NCBI RefSeq assembly: GCF_027922425.1
Contig: NZ_BSFQ01000002.1
Location: forward strand, 124,001-188,000
Direction of reading: 5' to 3'
From: Pseudonocardia halophobica
GTDB lineage: Bacteria; Actinomycetota; Actinomycetes; Mycobacteriales; Pseudonocardiaceae
DNA: 64,000 bases
Below are positions 8,454 through 16,399 of this stretch, in pieces (within the stretch, counting starts at the first letter, position 1; every line of letters begins with the position of its first letter). The notes beneath the pieces are model-generated. The model saw only the letters and a list, made by a program, of their open reading frames with translations, was not told where the DNA came from and did not search any database. Position numbers and translations under genes: made by a program.

Positions 8454-9497
8454 ATGCGCGAGGAGTACGGGCTCACGATCTTCACCGGCGGCCGCGGCCC
8501 CCGGCGCTTCCGCGCGGCCGCGGACCTCGCGCGCCGCGCGGAGGCGGCCGGGTTCGGTGCGGTGTGGACGGGCGAGCTCTACAGCCGCTCGGCGACCATC
8601 CCGATGGCGTCCCTGGCCGCCGCGACGGACCGGGTCGCGATCGGCTCGAACATCGCCTACGGCGTCGGGCGCTCGCCGCTGGTCTGGGCCGCCGAGGCTC
8701 GTGACCTCGACGAGCTGTCCGGCGGCCGGATCATCCTCGGCCTCGGCAACGGGACGCCCGGGATGATGGAGAACTGGCTCTCGACCAGCGGCGAGGCCCC
8801 GGCGGCCCGCATGGAGGAGCTGGTGACCGTCCTCCGCAAGCTCTGGTGCCTGCACGAGGGGCCGGTGCACCACGAGGGCCGGTTCTACCGGGTGCACCTG
8901 GCTCCGACCGGCGGCACGCCCGCCCCGCTGCGCGCGCACCTGCCCATCTGGACCGCCGGCGTCGGGCCGCGGATGGTGCGGGCCGCGGGCCGGGTCGCCG
9001 ACGGGCTCGTCGGCCACCCGATGACCACAGCGGAGTACCTCGCGCAGGTCGTGCGGCCGGAGCTGGAGCGCGGTGCCGCGGACGTGGAGCGCGCGCTCGA
9101 CGGATTCGTGGTCAAGGGCATCCGCATGGTCGCACTGGACGCGGACGAGGAGGCCGCCCGACGCAAGATCGCCTACGCGATCGCCCAGTACGCCCCGTCG
9201 CGGGTGTACGACCGGCTCTTCGCCCTGCACGGCTGGGAGGCGGCACAGCAGCGGATCCGCAGCGCGGCGAAGGCGGGCGACCCCGTCGGCGCTGCGGCCG
9301 CCGTCCCGGACGCCGCCATCGATGCCATCGGCATCGCCTGCACCCCGGCCCAGCTGCCGGGCCGGGTCGCGGCGCACGCCGAGGCCTTCGACCACCTGAA
9401 CCTGGTCGCCCCACCCTGGGGCCTCGAGCCCGAGCAGGCCGAGGAGGCGACCGAGGAGATCCTCGTCGCGCTCACCCCCACGCCGGCCCACGCCTGA
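8454..9497 (+). CDS. LLM class flavin- or F420-dependent oxidoreductase
   Basis: 347 residues with the luciferase-like monooxygenase TIM-barrel layout: an N-terminal FTGGRGPRRFRAAADLARRA segment, GFGAVWTGELYSRSA, IGSNIAYGVGRSPLVWA and LSGGRIILGLGNGT. Actinobacterial members usually use F420H2 or FMNH2. Whether it acts as a hydride transferase on a ketone/ene or as a monooxygenase cannot be read from sequence. It sits between crotonase genes on the same strand, with AGAGGAG before ATG 8454, so it probably modifies an intermediate of the same pathway. Confidence 0.8.
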   Translation: MREEYGLTIFTGGRGPRRFRAAADLARRAEAAGFGAVWTGELYSRSATIPMASLAAATDRVAIGSNIAYGVGRSPLVWAAEARDLDELSGGRIILGLGNGTPGMMENWLSTSGEAPAARMEELVTVLRKLWCLHEGPVHHEGRFYRVHLAPTGGTPAPLRAHLPIWTAGVGPRMVRAAGRVADGLVGHPMTTAEYLAQVVRPELERGAADVERALDGFVVKGIRMVALDADEEAARRKIAYAIAQYAPSRVYDRLFALHGWEAAQQRIRSAAKAGDPVGAAAAVPDAAIDAIGIACTPAQLPGRVAAHAEAFDHLNLVAPPWGLEPEQAEEATEEILVALTPTPAHA

Positions 9498-9513
9498 CCG
9501 AGAGGACGACCCG

Positions 9514-10317
9514 ATGCCCGACACCCCGACCACTCTCCGGCTGGAGCGCCCCCGCGAGGGCGTGGTCGTGCTGACCCTGGACCGGCCGGACCGGTACAAC
9601 GCCATGACGGCCACCATGTTCGCCGAGCTGGAGTCGACGGCCCGGACGCTGGACCGCGAGCCGGGTCTGCGGGTCCTGATCCTCACCGGCGCGGGCAAGG
9701 CGTTCTGCTCGGGCTACGACCTCGCCGACGCCGAGAAGCTCACCGAGCTCGGCGCACTGGGCATGCTGGACCTGCAGGAGTCCGCCGCGCGGGCGCTGTC
9801 GGCGATCCGCGGCATCCGGGTCCCGGTGATCGCCGCGGTCAACGGCGCGGCCGCAGGCGGTGGGCTGGCCCTGGCGCTCGCCGCGGACATCCGGCTCGCC
9901 TCGCCCCGGGCCAAGTTCAACGCGGCGTTCGTGAAGATCGGGCTCTCGGCGGGCGACCTCGGCACGTCCTGGCTGCTCCCGCGGCTGATCGGGCCGGCCG
10001 CGGCGGCCGAGTTCGCCTACACCGCAGGCATGATGGACGCCGCAAAGGCCGAGCACACCGGACTGGTCAATGGGGTCGTGCCCGAGGAGGAGCTCCTGCC
10101 CGCGGCCCTGGAGATGGCCGAGCAGATCTGCGGCAACTCCCCGGGCGGGGTCCAGCTGTCGAAGCGGGCCCTGCAGGCCAACATGGAGGCGTCGTCGTAC
10201 GCGGCGGCGATGGAGCTGGAGAACCGCGGCCAGGCGCTGCTCACCCGCAGCGACGACATGACCGAGGCCCTCGACGCCTTCCGCGAGAAGCGCGCGCCGA
10301 TCTTCACGGGACGCTGA
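9514..10317 (+). CDS. enoyl-CoA hydratase/isomerase family protein
   Basis: 267 residues, crotonase fold: FCSGYDLADAEKL, VNGAAAGGGLALALAADIRLA, and KIGLSAGDLGTSWLLPRLIG. At the position of the second hydratase glutamate it has Asp/Gly, as in EchA-type isomerases and hydrolases, so double-bond isomerisation is as likely as hydration. It is clearly paralogous to the next gene, sharing NSPGGVQLSKRAL and MELENRGQALLTR; the two are probably an old tandem duplication. Two bases separate them. Confidence 0.85.
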   Translation: MPDTPTTLRLERPREGVVVLTLDRPDRYNAMTATMFAELESTARTLDREPGLRVLILTGAGKAFCSGYDLADAEKLTELGALGMLDLQESAARALSAIRGIRVPVIAAVNGAAAGGGLALALAADIRLASPRAKFNAAFVKIGLSAGDLGTSWLLPRLIGPAAAAEFAYTAGMMDAAKAEHTGLVNGVVPEEELLPAALEMAEQICGNSPGGVQLSKRALQANMEASSYAAAMELENRGQALLTRSDDMTEALDAFREKRAPIFTGR

Positions 10318-10319
10318 CA

Positions 10320-11150
10320 ATGACGACCCTCGAGAACCGACCGACCACACTGATCGAGCTGGAGACGCTGCTCGTCGAGCTGCGCGGCGACGGCGTGGCC
10401 GTGCTGACCGTGAACCGGCCCGAACGCGCCAACTCCCAGACGGCGCGGATGTTCCACGAGCACCACGAGGCGGCGCTCGCGCTGCGGGACAGCGGCGCTC
10501 GTGCCCTGATCCTGCGCGGGGCGGGGGAGAAGACCTTCTGCTCGGGCTTCGACCTCGCCGAGATCGGCGCCATCCGCGAGATGGGGGTCCGGGAGTTCCT
10601 GTTCTTCCAGGAGGCGGCTGCCGGCGGGCTGGCAGCCCTCCGGGACCTGCCGTTCCCGGTGATCGCCGCGATCCATGGCCCGGCGGTGGGCGGCGGCCTG
10701 GCCCTGGCGCTCACCGCCGACATCCGGCTGGCGGCGCCGACGGCCAAGCTCTCCTGCGCGTTCGTCCGGGTCGGGCTCTCCTGCGGCGAGCTCGGCACCT
10801 CCTACCTGCTCACTCGGCTGCTCGGGTACGGCCGGGCCGCCGAGCTCGGCTTCACCGGTCGCATCGTGGAGGCACCGGAGGCGGAGCGGATCGGGCTGGT
10901 CAACCGCGTCGTCCCGAGCGAGGACCTGTTCGCCGAGGCGGATGCCCTCGCCGGGGCGATCGCCGCCAACTCGCCCGGGGGCGTCAAGCTGTCCAAACGG
11001 GCGCTGCTGCGCAACCAGGAGGTCACCTCCTACGCCGCCGCGCTGGAGCTGGAGAACCGCGGCCAGGCACTGCTCACCCGGGCCGACGACATGCCGGAGG
11101 CGCTGTCCGCCTTCCTCGAGCGCAGGCCCGCGACCTTCACCGGGAGATAG
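10320..11150 (+). CDS. enoyl-CoA hydratase/isomerase family protein (tandem paralogue)
   Basis: 276 residues, crotonase fold, with FCSGFDLAEIGAI, IHGPAVGGGLALALTADIRLA and RVGLSCGELGTSYLLTRLLG. Similarity to the previous gene runs through the C-terminal helix (NSPGGVKLSKRAL and ELENRGQALLTRADDM). Two near-identical crotonases in a row suggest either a hetero-oligomer or two successive isomer/hydratase steps. ATG 10320 lies two bases after the upstream stop, and the following gene starts two bases after this stop, so they are co-translated. Confidence 0.85.
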   Translation: MTTLENRPTTLIELETLLVELRGDGVAVLTVNRPERANSQTARMFHEHHEAALALRDSGARALILRGAGEKTFCSGFDLAEIGAIREMGVREFLFFQEAAAGGLAALRDLPFPVIAAIHGPAVGGGLALALTADIRLAAPTAKLSCAFVRVGLSCGELGTSYLLTRLLGYGRAAELGFTGRIVEAPEAERIGLVNRVVPSEDLFAEADALAGAIAANSPGGVKLSKRALLRNQEVTSYAAALELENRGQALLTRADDMPEALSAFLERRPATFTGR

Positions 11151-11152
11151 CC

Positions 11153-12109
11153 ATGACCGTGACCGACCCCGCCGACGTGCACATCCCCGACCCGGGCTTC
11201 GGCCCGAACGACGACCTGCGGCACTGGCCCGCCGAGCCCGGCGGCCGCATGCGGGACTCCCTGTTCTGGGAGATGATCATGCCCGACGAGCGGCTCGGGC
11301 TGCAGGTCTACCTGTACCTGACCGCGCACGGGAAGACCGGCTACAACGTCTCGATCTGGGGCCCGGACTCCCAGCCCCTCGCCCTGGACCTCGGCGGCGG
11401 CGAGGTCGCCGACGACGTCGACTTCGACGACTTCCGGATCGACGGCCTGCACGTGCGCCAGCCGGAGCTGCGCCGCACCGCCGAGGTGACCTACGAGAGC
11501 GAGAAGGTCCGCCTCGAGTACCGCTTCGAGGCCGTCCAGGACGCGTTCAGCTACCGGTCCAACCCGGACGGCCTGCCGGAGTGGTTCGCCGCCAACCGGC
11601 TCGAGCAGACCGGCCGGGTGTCCGGGTTCCTCGAGGTCGCGGGTCGCCGCATCGAGTGGGACCGGCGGATGGGGCACCGCGACCACTCCTGGGGCAACCG
11701 GGACTGGGGCGTGCCGCACCACTGGAAGTGGTTCGTGGCCTACACCGACTCCGGGCAGGCCGTGAACGGCTGGATCTGGATCGCCGGCGGCGAGTGGGGC
11801 TTCGCGGGGTCGGTGCTGCGCAACGGCGTGACGATCCCCGTGTCGCACATCGAGCACCACGCCACCTACCACGACGACATGTCCCAGAAGCGCCTCGAGG
11901 CCACACTCGTCGACACGGCGGGCGGCCGCACCGAGGTGACCTTCGACCGCTACGGCCTGGTCAAGCTGCCCACGAACGACAAGATGGCCACCGAGATCTG
12001 GGAGTCGGCCTGCGACGCCACGATCGACGGCGAGCCGGCCGCCGGGCAGTGGGAGACGCACTGGCCCCGCGAGTACCTGAACCACCTCGTCGCGAGCAGG
12101 AACCGGTGA
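11153..12109 (+). CDS. DUF7064/7065-like protein of unknown function
   Basis: 318 residues, soluble, no signal peptide. Striking features are a DSLFWEMIMPDERLGLQVYL segment, the His/Trp-rich GHRDHSWGNRDWG, then HHWKWFV. Proteins of this kind (DUF7064/7065, with a distant look of the CrtC hydroxyneurosporene-synthase lipocalin-like fold) are frequent next to phosphotransferase-family kinases and acyl-CoA genes in actinobacteria. Function unknown; the GHRDHSWG motif suggests a metal or hydration site. The stop overlaps the kinase start by 4 bases (GTGA), tying the two together. Confidence 0.7.
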   Translation: MTVTDPADVHIPDPGFGPNDDLRHWPAEPGGRMRDSLFWEMIMPDERLGLQVYLYLTAHGKTGYNVSIWGPDSQPLALDLGGGEVADDVDFDDFRIDGLHVRQPELRRTAEVTYESEKVRLEYRFEAVQDAFSYRSNPDGLPEWFAANRLEQTGRVSGFLEVAGRRIEWDRRMGHRDHSWGNRDWGVPHHWKWFVAYTDSGQAVNGWIWIAGGEWGFAGSVLRNGVTIPVSHIEHHATYHDDMSQKRLEATLVDTAGGRTEVTFDRYGLVKLPTNDKMATEIWESACDATIDGEPAAGQWETHWPREYLNHLVASRNR

Positions 12110-13131
12110 GCTCTGCGGACGCGGAGGCCGGCTGGGACTGGTCGGAGGCCGACCTCGCCGCGCTGGAGGCGTTCCTGGCCAAGCACGGCGTCGCGGACGG
12201 GCCGCTCGCCACCCGCCGCATCGGCGACGGGCACTCCAACCTGACCTACCTGGTCCGCGGTAGCCGGGACGTCGTCGTCCGGCGGCCCCCGCCCCCGCCG
12301 CTGCCGCCGGGCGCGCACGACGTCCTGCGGGAGGCCCGACTGCTGGCGGGCCTCGCCGGGACGGGCGTTCCCGTGCCGGAGGTGCTGGCGACCGCGGAGA
12401 CCGGCGAGGTGATCGACAGCCCGCTGTATGTGATGAGCCACGTCCCGGGCGCGGTCGTCACCACCCGCACTCCGCCCGAGCTGGCCGAGCACCGACGGGC
12501 GATCGGCGAGTCGATGGTCGACATCCTGGCCCGCCTGCACGCCGTCGACTGGCAGGCCGCCGGACTGGCCGAGATGGGCAGGCCGGAGGGCTTCAACGGG
12601 CGGCACCTGCGCCGCATGCGCCGGCTGGTCGCGGACGCCGACGGGAACCCACCCGCGGCGTTCGCCGACATCGACGCCTGGCTCGAGGCCCACGTCCCGG
12701 CCGAGTCGGGCGCGACCCTGGTGCACAACGACTACCGGCTCGGCAACGTCATCCTCGGCCCGACGGGCACGGTGGCGGCGGTGCTGGACTGGGAGCTGGC
12801 GACGATCGGCGACCCGCTGTTCGACGTCGGCTACTTCCTCGCCTCCTGGCCGGTCGCGGGGAAACCTCTCACTCCGACCGCCGAGCTGGGCGCGGCCGTC
12901 CTGGAGCCCGGATACGCGACGAGGGACGAGCTGGCCGAGCGGTACGCCGGGGCGACCGGGCGGGACCTGAGCGGGCTGCGCTGGTACACGGCGCTGGCCC
13001 TGTGGAAGCTGGCGGTCCTGTACGAGTACAGCCACCGCCGCGCGACCGCAGGCCACGGCGACCCCTACTACGCCGACCCCGGGCTGGTGCAGTCGTTCCT
13101 CGCCGCGGCCCACCGGACCGCCGGGATCTGA
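12106..13131 (+). CDS. phosphotransferase family protein (APH/ACAD10-type kinase)
   Basis: 341 residues with the aminoglycoside-phosphotransferase kinase fold: an N-terminal GHSNLTYLV ATP loop, VVVRRPPPPP, the catalytic loop LVHNDYRLGNVIL (His-Asn-Asp variant of HGD) and the metal motif LDWELATIGDPLFDVGYF. This subgroup is related to the kinase domain of ACAD10/ACAD11 and to LvaA of levulinate catabolism, which phosphorylate 4-hydroxyacyl-CoAs so that an acyl-CoA dehydrogenase-like partner can eliminate phosphate. The acyl-CoA dehydrogenases in this run make that a good inference; antibiotic resistance is unlikely. Last gene of the + run, followed by a strong hairpin. Confidence 0.82.
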   Translation: MSSADAEAGWDWSEADLAALEAFLAKHGVADGPLATRRIGDGHSNLTYLVRGSRDVVVRRPPPPPLPPGAHDVLREARLLAGLAGTGVPVPEVLATAETGEVIDSPLYVMSHVPGAVVTTRTPPELAEHRRAIGESMVDILARLHAVDWQAAGLAEMGRPEGFNGRHLRRMRRLVADADGNPPAAFADIDAWLEAHVPAESGATLVHNDYRLGNVILGPTGTVAAVLDWELATIGDPLFDVGYFLASWPVAGKPLTPTAELGAAVLEPGYATRDELAERYAGATGRDLSGLRWYTALALWKLAVLYEYSHRRATAGHGDPYYADPGLVQSFLAAAHRTAGI

Positions 13132-13142
13132 GCCACAACGCG

Positions 13143-13175
13143 AACGCCCGCCCCGATCGGATCGGGGCGGGCGTT
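13143..13175. terminator. bidirectional terminator hairpin
   Basis: A perfect 15-bp stem (13143-13157 with 13161-13175, arm AACGCCCGCCCCGAT) closes a 3-base loop between two convergent genes. It ends in TTT on the + side and is read as AAC...GTTCG on the other. The position between the stops at 13131 and 13192 fits a shared terminator. Confidence 0.85.
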
Positions 13176-13191
13176 TCGCGTGCGGGGTGGC

Positions 13192-14094
13192 TCAGCCGCG
13201 CTGGGCCTTCGAGGCTGCGCTGGCGGCCTTGCTCTTCTCCTTCGCCGCCGCCCAGTCCTCGGCGGTCATCGAGGTCAGGCCGGCGAACGTGCCCGGACCG
13301 GCGAGCATCTGCCCGCCGTCCATCGCGATGGTCTGCCCGGTCAGGTAGTCGCAGGCGTCGGACAGCAGGAAGATCGTCAGGTTCGCCAGCTCCTCCACGG
13401 TCCCGGTGCGGCCCATGGGGATCTGGTCCGCCTGGGTCGCCCCGACGGAGCTCCTGTCCGTGGGGTTGAGCATCTCCCAGGCGTAGTCCGTGGGGATCGG
13501 GCCGGGCGCCACGGCGTTGAGCCGGATCCCGTAGCGCGCCCACTCCACGGCCAGCGACATCGTCATCGAGTGCACGGCGGCCTTCGCCATCGCGGACGGC
13601 GTGACGAACGCCGACCCCGTCCACACCCAGGTGGTGAGCGTGGACAGCACGCTGCCCGGCAGCCCGGCCGCGATCCAGCGCCTGCCGGCGGCGTGGGTGG
13701 TGTGGAACGACCCCTTCATCACCGTGGAGCTGACCGCGTCGAACGCCCGCGGGCTGAGCGACTCGGTAGGGGCGATGAAGTTGGCGGCCGCGTTGTTGAC
13801 CACGCTCGTCACCGGGCCGTGCTCCTGCCAGAGCGCCTCCATCGCCGCGTCCACCCCGTCACCGTCCCGGACGTCCACGGTCTGCACGTGGACGGATCCG
13901 GGTCGGGACTGCGAGGCCTCGGCCGCGGCCTCCTCGAGCACTGCCGGACGGCGCCCCCAGAGGTGGACGGACGCGCCGTGGTCGACGAGGTGCCGGGCGA
14001 CGCCACGGCCGAGGCCGGTGCCGCCGCCGGTGATGAGGATCCGCTTGCCCACCAGCAGGTCCGGGGCGAACGGGCTCTTCTTCGGGCTGGTCAT
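13192..14094 (-). CDS. SDR family oxidoreductase, 2,4-dienoyl-CoA reductase-like
   Basis: 300 residues. GGGTGLGRGVARHLVDHGA binds the cofactor, followed by the basic WGRRP, which favours NADPH, and NNAAANFI. The catalytic region reads TPSAMAKAAVHSM: the tyrosine of YxxxK is missing, as in mitochondrial-type 2,4-dienoyl-CoA reductases, and EWARYGIRLNAVAPGPI matches that family. It would reduce a conjugated dienoyl-CoA or act on a ring enoyl-CoA. Distal gene of a three-gene operon; its ATG overlaps the dehydrogenase stop by 4 bases. A C-terminal Lys/Ala tail is present. Confidence 0.85.
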   Translation of the reverse strand: MTSPKKSPFAPDLLVGKRILITGGGTGLGRGVARHLVDHGASVHLWGRRPAVLEEAAAEASQSRPGSVHVQTVDVRDGDGVDAAMEALWQEHGPVTSVVNNAAANFIAPTESLSPRAFDAVSSTVMKGSFHTTHAAGRRWIAAGLPGSVLSTLTTWVWTGSAFVTPSAMAKAAVHSMTMSLAVEWARYGIRLNAVAPGPIPTDYAWEMLNPTDRSSVGATQADQIPMGRTGTVEELANLTIFLLSDACDYLTGQTIAMDGGQMLAGPGTFAGLTSMTAEDWAAAKEKSKAASAASKAQRG

Positions 14095-15248
14095 GAGCGC
14101 TCCTTCGCGGCCGGCGACCGCAGACCGCGGCTGATGATCTCGCGCTGGATCTCGTTGGTCCCGCCGTAGATCGGTGGGGCGAGGGCGCGACGGACCTGGC
14201 CCTCCATGCCGTACTCGCGGGCGTAGCCGTACCCGCCCATGAGCTGCATGGCCTCCAGGGTGGCCCGCTTGGCGACCTCGGTGCTCTTCAGCTTGGCCAT
14301 GGACGAGCGGGTGCCGAGGTCGGCCTCCTCGCCGGCGTCGATCCGGTCGGCGAGGTCGTAGAGGAAGGCCCGGCAGTGCTCGATCTCCGTGGCGAGGTCC
14401 GCGAGCCGGTGCCGGACGGCCTGGAACGAGCCGATGGTCCGGCCGAACTGCTCGCGTTCCGCGGTATAGGCCACGACGTCGTCGAGGGCGCGCTGAGCGG
14501 CCCCGACCGACATCGCGGCGATGATCACCCGCTCGACACCGAGGCCGCGGTTGAGGTGCTCCCAGGCCGCGCCCTCGGTGCCGACGACGGCGGAGGCCGG
14601 CACCCGGACGTCGGTGAAGAAGACGTCGTTGACGACGTGCCCCTCCATCGTGTCGATCCCGCGGATCTCCAGGCCCGGGGCTGTTCCCTCCACCATGAAC
14701 AGCGTGAGGCCCTTGTGCTTCGGGCCGCTCGCGTCGGTGCGCGCCAGGACGAGCAGGTGGTCGGCCAGGTGCGCCACGGAGGTCCAGGTCTTCTGGCCGT
14801 TCAGCACGTAGTCCGCACCGTCGGCCCGGGCCTGCAGCCGGGCCGAGGCCAGGTCCGTCCCGGCCCCCGGCTCGGACAGCGAGATGGCCTCGACACCGCC
14901 GGCACAGAGGTTCTCGACGATCGCCCGGCGCTGTTCCGCGGTGCCGTACCTCAGGTACGTCTGAGCCGCCGTCAGGCCGGTCGAGTAGCCGGAGATGGGG
15001 GCGAGGCCGCGGGTGCTCTCCTCGAGGAACAGGCACTCGTCGACGAACGAGCCGCCGATCCCGCCGTCCTCCTCCGGCAGCGAGATGCCCAGCCAGCCCA
15101 GGCCGGCGATCTTCCGGAGGAAGTCGGGGCTGTTGGTCTCCGCACCGCCCTCGGTCAGGGCGTCCCGCTGGGCCGGCGTGCCGCACTCGCGCGCACAGAA
15201 CTCGCGGACCGCCTGGGCGAACCGCTGCTGTTCCGGGGTGAACCGCAT
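14091..15248 (-). CDS. acyl-CoA dehydrogenase
   Basis: 385 residues, standard length. Motifs include SLSEPGAGTDLAS, YVLNGQKTWTS, the EQFGRTIGSFQAVRHRLAD loop and MQLMGGYGYAREY. The C-terminal active-site segment reads IYGGTNEIQRE, so the usual catalytic Glu of YEGT is Gly; isovaleryl-CoA dehydrogenase-type enzymes place the base elsewhere. It lies between a BadI-type hydrolase and a dienoyl-CoA-reductase-like SDR, so it may desaturate the cyclic carboxyl-CoA. One base separates it from the hydrolase gene. Confidence 0.88.
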   Translation of the reverse strand: MRFTPEQQRFAQAVREFCARECGTPAQRDALTEGGAETNSPDFLRKIAGLGWLGISLPEEDGGIGGSFVDECLFLEESTRGLAPISGYSTGLTAAQTYLRYGTAEQRRAIVENLCAGGVEAISLSEPGAGTDLASARLQARADGADYVLNGQKTWTSVAHLADHLLVLARTDASGPKHKGLTLFMVEGTAPGLEIRGIDTMEGHVVNDVFFTDVRVPASAVVGTEGAAWEHLNRGLGVERVIIAAMSVGAAQRALDDVVAYTAEREQFGRTIGSFQAVRHRLADLATEIEHCRAFLYDLADRIDAGEEADLGTRSSMAKLKSTEVAKRATLEAMQLMGGYGYAREYGMEGQVRRALAPPIYGGTNEIQREIISRGLRSPAAKERS

Positions 15249-15249
15249 G

Positions 15250-16050
15250 TCAGTGCGTGCGGTACTTGCCGAAGACGGGCTGGCGCTTCTCGTTGAACGC
15301 GGTGATGCCCTCGCGGGCCTCGTCGGTCTCGCCGAAGAGCTTCAACGTCGTGTAGGCCATGTTGCCGATGCTGATCAGGTGCTCCGTGTCGGTGTTGAAG
15401 GACTGCTTGAGCACCTTGAGGGCGGTGGGGGAGTAGGCGAGCATGGTGTCGGCCCACTCGCGGACGGCGTTGCGCAGCTCCGCCGCCGGAACGACCTTGT
15501 TGACCAGGCCCCAGTCCTGCGCCTCCTCGGCGGAGAGCCTGCGGAGCATGAACCAGATCTCCCGGGCGCGCTTCTCGCCGACCACACGGGCGAGGTAGCC
15601 GGACCCGAGACCGGCGTCGAAGGAGCCGACACGCGGCCCGTTCTGCCCGAACGTCGCGGTGTCCGCGGCGATGGTCAGGTCGGCCAGCACGTGCAGCACG
15701 TGCCCACCGCCGATGGCGATGCCGTTCACCGCGGCGACGACCGGCTTGGGCACGTCGCGCATCACCCGGTGCAGGGCCTCGACCTCGAACAGGCCGGACT
15801 CGGAGGGGCCGTAGTCGCCGGTCTCCATCCGCTGCTTCTGGTCGCCGCCGGAGCAGAACGCCTTCTCGCCCGCGCCGGTCAGAGCGATGACGCCCACCTC
15901 GTCGTCAGCCCACGCAAGCTTGAAGGCGAGGACGAGCTCGTCGACCGTGCGGGCGCGGAACGCGTTGTAGCGGTCGGGGCGGTTGATGGTGATCCACGCC
16001 AGGCCGTGGTCGACCTCGTAGACGACGTCGGTGAACTCCTCGGGCTTCAT
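15250..16050 (-). CDS. BadI-like 2-oxocyclohexanecarboxyl-CoA hydrolase
   Basis: 266 residues. It follows the layout of BadI as I remember it: a start like [91 protein letters not shown] and the SPTALKVLKQSFN-DT segment. BadI opens the 2-ketocyclohexanecarboxyl-CoA ring to a pimelyl-CoA. This is the stronger of the two BadI candidates here. It is the first gene of its operon, with AAGAGG before ATG 16050, and shares a 349-base divergent promoter region with the MFS transporter. Confidence 0.82.
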   Translation of the reverse strand: MKPEEFTDVVYEVDHGLAWITINRPDRYNAFRARTVDELVLAFKLAWADDEVGVIALTGAGEKAFCSGGDQKQRMETGDYGPSESGLFEVEALHRVMRDVPKPVVAAVNGIAIGGGHVLHVLADLTIAADTATFGQNGPRVGSFDAGLGSGYLARVVGEKRAREIWFMLRRLSAEEAQDWGLVNKVVPAAELRNAVREWADTMLAYSPTALKVLKQSFNTDTEHLISIGNMAYTTLKLFGETDEAREGITAFNEKRQPVFGKYRTH

Positions 16051-16399
16051 GCGTGCCTCTTTCTTCGGCGATGAGAGCGGGCCTGGGCCGACGCTAGCCC
16101 GTGTGAACGATCGTTATCAACACTCACGACGATGCCATGTCAGGGTTGTGCAAGGAGCTGAACGGCAGTTCCAGGCCTGCTCAAGTTTTGGCCCGACCTT
16201 TATACCATCGAGCCGAAGTGACGACGAGGGTCGCGACGCATGAGACGGACGCTCACGCCCTGGAGGCGGCGCTCGCCGACCGACCCGACTTTGGCATGAC
16301 CATAGAATTTGGCCAGACCATATGATGCGATGTCCCGGTTCGGACCACCCTGGCACCCGCGCCGCCTCCGAGCGTGGCGCTCGCAGACAGGACAACGTC
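16051..16399. promoter_or_regulatory. divergent promoter region (ring-hydrolase operon / MFS transporter) with three FadR-like sites
   Basis: No convincing gene. It holds TGGCCCGACCT (16189-16199), TGGCATGACCA (16292-16302) and TGGCCAGACCA (16310-16320), all TGG-N5-CC(A/T) as in FadR-type GntR operators. A perfect palindrome AACGATCGTT lies at 16106-16115 near the ring-hydrolase start. The stretch 16184-16226 aligns with the promoter block at 664-708, including a TATACC -10-like element (16201-16206) and a GTGACGACG that opens a 35-codon frame (16218-16325). Confidence 0.6.

Noticed and set aside
12106..13131. Aminoglycoside resistance kinase
   Set aside because: The kinase fold is APH-like, but the subgroup and context (acyl-CoA genes, overlap with DUF7064-like gene) point to ACAD10/LvaA-type kinases.
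1..16050. Steroid (KstR2-type) ring C/D degradation cluster
   Set aside because: Acyl-CoA dehydrogenases, SDRs and a MenB-like crotonase fit superficially, but IpdAB-type two-subunit CoA-transferase, FadD3 and FadE30-like order are absent. The P450 is CYP108-like and not CYP125/142. No AnCAAG-type operator was found.
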